Assembly: GCA_900769735.1 (NCBI GenBank)
Contig: CAAGHY010000020.1
Coordinates: 1 to 18,430, forward strand
Reading direction: 5' to 3'
Length of the DNA stretch: 18,430 nt
From: Rikenellaceae bacterium
GTDB lineage: Bacteria; Bacteroidota; Bacteroidia; Bacteroidales; UBA932
The notes beneath the pieces were generated by a model. That model had not been told where the DNA came from. It did no database searches and saw only the letters and a program-made list of their open reading frames with translations. The position numbers were made by a program, and so were the translations under genes. This document shows, piece by piece, positions 15,412 through 18,430 of this stretch. Numbering within the stretch: the first letter of the stretch is position 1; each line of letters begins with the position of its first letter.

Positions 15412-15424
15412 TTCTACGCGGTGA

Positions 15425-15725
15425 GGTTCTGCGCGAGGAGCGTTGCGGGCGGGTTCCGGGCGGGATTCTGCCGCTTTTTACGCGCGGAATCGCCTGCCTC
15501 CCTGTTCTGCGCGGGAATCAGCCTCATTTTACGCGCGGAATCTCCTGCCCCACTGTTCTGCGCGGGATTCTGCCGCAATTCCCGCCCGGAATCGCCTGCC
15601 TCCCTGTTCTGCGCCGAAATGAGGTATCTTTTTCTGCGCGGAACGGAAAATTGTAGCCGCCTGCGCGGGATTTGACTCCTTTTTCCGCCCAAAATTGGAC
15701 TTGGGCTCCATCTGCGCAGAAATGT
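15425..15725. repeat. Degenerate 51-bp dimeric tandem array, about six units
   Basis: A core resembling TTCTGCGCGGGAAT recurs 12 times. The G after the YT/YA pair falls at 15431, 15458, 15482, 15509, 15533, 15560, 15584, 15611, 15636, 15663, 15687 and 15714. Spacing alternates 27 and 24 bp (25 once), so the true unit is a 51-bp dimer. One half is TTTTACGCGCGGAATC-like and the other is TGTTCTGCGCGGGAATC-like. Units from about 15476 to 15625 are closest to each other; the outer ones are strongly diverged but still in phase. Base composition is much richer in GC than the flanking genes. The 52-bp step near 15611-15636 breaks the reading frame, which argues against a protein repeat. Confidence 0.8.
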
Positions 15726-15799
15726 TGTTGGTTTACTTCCTGGTTTACACAGACCACCAAAAACCACCCCAAAACACAACAAAAAAAAGCAGCTACATT

Positions 15800-15819
15800 G
15801 TAAGCCCTCGGTGAAGCAC
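15800..15819 (+). repeat. IS66 left terminal inverted repeat
   Basis: GTAAGC followed by a GGTGAAGC block is characteristic of IS66-family ends. It marks the junction between the gene-free stretch and the element, 74 bp before tnpA. Confidence 0.7.
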
Positions 15820-15873
15820 GTCTTTTAAACAGGTACTATTAGAGCGACCTTTGTCATCAAAAACGAAATTATC

Positions 15874-16248
15874 ATGATGACACGAGAGGAAGTGGCAGAG
15901 ATTCTCCACTACTGCAAGACCAAAGGTATTACACGTAAAGAAAGGTTAAAAGAACTGGGGATTGCCCCATGGAAATTCTACGAATATAAAGCCAAGTATG
16001 CGGCTGAAGAAATGTCAGGTTCAACAGAAGGCGCATTCCTTCAGTTGGTCGGCAGTTCAGAAATTGTACCAATGCCTTCTTTTGTTGCCAAATGTGGCAA
16101 GAAAGCCAAAGGTAAGAGCAATCAGCTTTCCAGTAAAACACTGAGCATAGAGTTACGCACCCCCACTGGGACTATGATGCGCATCAGTGGAGAAATGGAT
16201 GGCACTATCCTGCAATCGATCATTCAAGCAGCTGGAGGACATGTTTAG
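15874..16248 (+). CDS. tnpA: IS66 accessory protein TnpA
   Basis: The 124-residue product is the first IS66 gene. Residues about 2-45 look like a helix-turn-helix DNA-binding segment (TREEVAEILHYCKTKGITRKERLKELGI, then WKFYEYKAKY). The tail has an IELRTPTGTMMRISGEMDGTILQSII segment, the pattern by which IS66 TnpA proteins are recognised. It is needed with TnpB for transposition in studied family members, although its exact role is unclear. The start MM at 15874 follows an A-rich leader. Its stop overlaps the tnpB start by 8 bp. Confidence 0.85.
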   Translation: MMTREEVAEILHYCKTKGITRKERLKELGIAPWKFYEYKAKYAAEEMSGSTEGAFLQLVGSSEIVPMPSFVAKCGKKAKGKSNQLSSKTLSIELRTPTGTMMRISGEMDGTILQSIIQAAGGHV

Positions 16249-16609
16249 CTTGAATGACAGCATGCGTTACTGGCTGTATAATCAGCCTACTGATATGCGC
16301 AAGAGTTATCATACCTTGAGCGGTATTGTAAGCAACAGCATGGGCTTGGACCCTTATAATGGAGATGTATACATCTTTATGAACAAGCCTCGTAATCGTA
16401 TAAAGCTGTTACATTGGGAACCTGGCGGGCTGGTCATCTATTCCAAATTATTGGAGGCTGGGACCTTTGGGTATCCATCTAATGTACGTAAGGATGATGT
16501 TTCCGGTACAATCCATTGGCGTGATCTGGTCCTTATTGTAGATGGAATCATAGAGAAGCCTGACAGCAGAATGCAACGTTTGGAACAGCTAAAAAGACTA
16601 CGAAGATAA
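16241..16609 (+). CDS. tnpB: IS66 accessory protein TnpB (Orf2)
   Basis: From the ATG at 16241 the product has 122 residues. Family motifs are PTDMRKSYHTLSGIV (about 15-29), DVYIFMNKPRNRIKLLHWEPGG (about 41-62) and RDLVLIVDGI near 97, matching the IS66 Orf2 family (PF05717). I prefer this start over the longer open frame from 16187, because MFSLNDSMRYWLY is the usual N-terminus. It overlaps tnpA by 8 bp, implying translational coupling. A GGAGGA at 16234-16239 is too close to the ATG to act as an ordinary ribosome-binding site for it. Confidence 0.93.
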   Translation: MFSLNDSMRYWLYNQPTDMRKSYHTLSGIVSNSMGLDPYNGDVYIFMNKPRNRIKLLHWEPGGLVIYSKLLEAGTFGYPSNVRKDDVSGTIHWRDLVLIVDGIIEKPDSRMQRLEQLKRLRR

Positions 16610-16682
16610 TCTTGAAAAACCGCCCCACAGTTGCATATATCCTTATTTTTGTGTATCTTTACTTATACAAATCAGGGGCAAA

Positions 16683-18233
16683 ATGACACTAGAAGAGAGG
16701 GTGAAACAATTGGAAGCAGAGCTGGCTAAAAGAGATGAAAAGATAGCATCTCTTGAGAACCAGCTGTTATGGCTTCGCAAGAAAATCTTCGGCAAGATGA
16801 GTGAAAAACATCTGCCTTTGGATCCCAACCAGCTCTCCTTGTTTGATAACGAACCGTTAACAGCTCTTCAGATAGCAGAAGCTGTAAAAGCTAATGAGCA
16901 AACGGATAATACAATCACCAAACTTATTACCATAAAGGAAAAACCATCACGCAAGTCTCTTGACGTGACAGGTCTTCCTACTGTGGAAAACCATATCTAT
17001 CCAGATGGGACAACAGATGAGAATGGCGCATTGCTGGATATATATGAGGAGATTGGAACAGAAATTACTTCCAGATTGGAGGTAGTCCCAGCCAAGTTAT
17101 ATGTAAGCAAGGATATCCGCCATAAAGTAATACTTAAGAGTCAGATCAAGAGCAACTACCCAGAAGATAGGGATATCCTTATAGCATCTTTACCATTGGC
17201 ACCTGTAGACAGATGTATGGCAGGAGCCACAGTGTTGGCAGATATGGTAATCTCCAAGTTTGAATACCACCTGCCATTCTACAGAGTAATCAATCAATAT
17301 AAAGAATATGGTATATCGCTACCGTCATCTACAGTTAACGGCTGGTATGAAGCCACGGTAGAAAAGCTGCATCCTCTATACCGGTTGCTCAAGCAGAAGA
17401 TCCTTGCAAGTGAATATATCCAGGTTGACGAAAGCAGTGTTCCGGTAATGGACGAAACCAAGAAGAGTCATCAGACCAAGAAGGGTTATTTATGGTGTGT
17501 CAGGGATGCCCTGACAGGTAATGTCGTGTTCCATTATGACAAAGGCAGCAGAAGTGGAGACGTTGCCCGAGAATTGCTGTTACAGTATAATGGAGTTCTG
17601 CAGACCGACGGATACTCGGCATATGATCAGTTCGAGAGACTGCCAGGTATCACAACCGTATGCTGTTGGGCTCATGCCCGCAGAAAATGGGTGGAAAGTC
17701 TGGATGAAAACAAAGAGTATGCAACTTATGCCATCAATACTATAGCCCAATTGTATGCATTGGAATCTGCTGCAGATGAAAATGGGCTAACTGTAGAGTT
17801 ACGTCAAAAGATGCGCAAAGAGAAAGCATATCCCATTATCTGTGAGTTTGAAAAATGGATGGAAAAGGCCTGGGAGACTGTTCCCCCACAAAGCCGGTGC
17901 GGAAAAGCAATCAGCTATACATACTCTCTTCTACCACGTCTGTCAAGGTATGTAAATGACGGCAGAATCCATATTGACAATAATCTTATAGAAAATGCCA
18001 TCAGACCATTGGCTTTAGGCCGCAAAAATTGGTTGTTCTGCGCCAATGATGCATCTGCATATAGAGCCGCAATAGTATACTCTTTAATTGGAAGCTGCAA
18101 GAATGCAGGAGTAAACCCAAGAGAATGGATGGAAGATGTACTGCGGAAAATGCCATACTACCTCAGAGTCAACCAAGATCTATCAGAGCTGCTTCCTCTT
18201 AATTGGAAACATAGCCAACAAGTGGAGAACTAG
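16683..18233 (+). CDS. tnpC: IS66 family transposase TnpC
   Basis: The 516-residue product is a full-length IS66 DDE transposase. An N-terminal coiled coil (residues about 3-35) precedes a variable region, the helical domain (PLAPVDRCMAGATVLADMVISKFEYHLPFYR, 171-201) and the catalytic core. The likely acidic triad is D249 (IQVDESSVP), D309 (LQTDGYSAYDQF) and E437 (DNNLIENAIRPLALGRKNWLF), with CCWAHARRKW at 327-336 between them. The Cys-rich zinc-finger region of proteobacterial homologues is lacking, as in many Bacteroidetes copies. It starts 73 bp after tnpB, with AGGGG six bases before the ATG as a plausible ribosome-binding site. No internal stop or frameshift is seen, so the gene looks intact. 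Confidence 0.95.
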   Translation: MTLEERVKQLEAELAKRDEKIASLENQLLWLRKKIFGKMSEKHLPLDPNQLSLFDNEPLTALQIAEAVKANEQTDNTITKLITIKEKPSRKSLDVTGLPTVENHIYPDGTTDENGALLDIYEEIGTEITSRLEVVPAKLYVSKDIRHKVILKSQIKSNYPEDRDILIASLPLAPVDRCMAGATVLADMVISKFEYHLPFYRVINQYKEYGISLPSSTVNGWYEATVEKLHPLYRLLKQKILASEYIQVDESSVPVMDETKKSHQTKKGYLWCVRDALTGNVVFHYDKGSRSGDVARELLLQYNGVLQTDGYSAYDQFERLPGITTVCCWAHARRKWVESLDENKEYATYAINTIAQLYALESAADENGLTVELRQKMRKEKAYPIICEFEKWMEKAWETVPPQSRCGKAISYTYSLLPRLSRYVNDGRIHIDNNLIENAIRPLALGRKNWLFCANDASAYRAAIVYSLIGSCKNAGVNPREWMEDVLRKMPYYLRVNQDLSELLPLNWKHSQQVEN

Positions 18234-18280
18234 GCCCTAATTCTACCGAATAGGTAAAAATAGCCCCGATTCGTTAAAAA

Positions 18281-18430
18281 TGATGTGACCCCCAAAAGTT
18301 AGACGGTTTAACATTATTAAGAGGCTGACTTAGATTGGAACAGAGCTCGGTATTGCACCGGGCTCTTCCCTTTTAGCCTCAGTTTGATTCTATCATTATT
18401 GTAGTAGCGTATATACTTAACCAGTTCCTT
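18281..18430 (-). mobile_element. IS3-family (IS150-like) element, terminal part
   Basis: The sequence TGACCCCCAAAAGTTAGACG at 18286-18305 resembles the terminal inverted repeats of IS150-group elements. Just inside it, on the minus strand, lies the end of an IS3 OrfB transposase. The element continues past the window edge. The exact tip (18281 or 18286) cannot be set without the other end. Confidence 0.75.
18317..18430 (-). CDS. IS3-family transposase OrfB, C-terminal fragment (partial)
   Basis: Reading the minus strand from the window edge gives 37 residues ending at TAA (18319-18317). The fragment begins KELVKYIRYYNNDRIKLRLK and continues GKSPVQYRALFQSKSAS. The pattern YIxYYNxxRIKxxLKGxSPVxYR is the hallmark C-terminus of IS150-type rve transposases that insert DNA by a DDE mechanism. 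The catalytic residues lie outside the window, so whether the gene is intact is unknown. Only 11 bp separate its stop from the terminal-repeat-like sequence. Confidence 0.9.
   Translation of the reverse strand, partial: KELVKYIRYYNNDRIKLRLKGKSPVQYRALFQSKSAS

Larger units (their letters stand above)
15283..15799. other. Gene-free stretch between feoAB and IS66
   Basis: No credible gene is present. After the feoAB promoter region come a 32-bp tandem duplication (15348-15411), a GC-rich degenerate 51-bp array (about 15425-15725), and an A/C-rich tail with a run of eight A before the IS66 end. Several frames are open on both strands only because the region has few stop codons. No tRNA, CRISPR repeat or recognisable riboswitch was seen. 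Confidence 0.6.
15800..18280 (+). mobile_element. IS66-family insertion sequence, right end not found
   Basis: The left end is recognised by GTAAGCCCTCGGTGAAGCAC at 15800-15819, which fits the GTAAG start typical of IS66 terminal inverted repeats. It carries the full tnpA-tnpB-tnpC set in one orientation. An inverse copy of the left end (expected to finish in a CTTAC type sequence) is not seen between the tnpC stop at 18233 and the IS3 terminus near 18281, nor to 18430. The right boundary given is therefore the start of IS3-like sequence. The 8 bp before the left end (GCTACATT) would be the target duplication if the other copy is found. Confidence 0.8.

Noticed and set aside
15425..15725. CRISPR-like array
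   Set aside because: The cores are too degenerate and only 24-27 bp apart, the intervening sequence is itself repeated, and no cas gene is present.
15414..15782. 122-residue minus-strand ORF (and overlapping plus-strand ORF 15330-15656) rich in 17-residue repeats
   Set aside because: Several frames are open at once in this stop-poor GC-rich array. The 52-bp step changes the frame of the repeat core, and no leader or family match is seen. It is best explained as non-coding tandem repeat.
16610..16682. Internal promoter for tnpC (TATTTTTG at 16644-16651)
   Set aside because: The -7 motif matches, but no -33 element is correctly spaced, and the gap is short enough for read-through from tnpB. 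The evidence is too weak to list as a feature.

Overview
The window looks like a chromosomal segment of a gut-type Bacteroidales bacterium. The evidence is a fused FeoA-FeoB iron transporter, a DUF4468-type secreted protein, a secreted GH29 alpha-fucosidase, candidate promoters of the Bacteroidetes form (-7 TAnnTTTG), A-rich leaders with few Shine-Dalgarno motifs, and Bacteroidetes-like IS66 and IS3 elements. I cannot fix the genus from sequence alone.

Layout. Positions 1-1506 (+) hold the 3' end of a probable holA (DNA polymerase III delta), a NifX/NifB-like metal-cofactor protein, a C_GCAxxG_C_C cysteine-rich protein and a small outer-membrane beta-barrel protein, closed by a hairpin. Positions 1544-3361 (-) hold an HsdR-N-type nuclease-fold protein abutting a CCA-adding tRNA nucleotidyltransferase. 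Positions 3362-3571 are an AT-rich gap with two candidate minus-strand promoters and a strong terminator, possibly defining a ~110-nt RNA. Positions 3572-5524 (-) encode a secreted GH29 fucosidase with an extra C-terminal domain. Positions 5645-8347 (+) hold a Tat/lipoprotein-type aldo/keto reductase with Fe-S ligands, followed by a class C beta-lactamase-like serine hydrolase. Positions 8340-10984 (-) hold an S41 protease lipoprotein followed by an exported DUF4468-flavin reductase fusion. Positions 11074-12760 (+) hold an EFR1-type flavodoxin/ferredoxin and a membrane-anchored NUC1 endonuclease. Positions 12772-15246 (-) encode FeoAB.

From 15247 to 15799 there is no credible gene. This stretch holds the feoAB leader, a 32-bp tandem duplication and a GC-rich, highly degenerate 51-bp repeat array. 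Each array unit carries two copies of a TTCTGCGCGG-like core, spaced 27 then 24 bp. An IS66 element (tnpA, tnpB, tnpC) starts at 15800. Its right end is not seen before the end of an IS3-family (IS150-like) element begins near 18281, so the two may be nested or IS66 may be truncated.

How the genes may work together: several products deal with iron, Fe-S, flavin or other metal/redox chemistry (FeoAB, EFR1 ferredoxin, Fe-S aldo/keto reductase, exported flavin reductase fusion, NifX-like and C_GCAxxG_C_C proteins). They sit in separate transcription units, so a shared pathway is inference. Most genes are ordinary. The items most worth follow-up are the exported flavin-reductase fusion, the GH29 C-terminal domain, the 51-bp array and the candidate small RNA.
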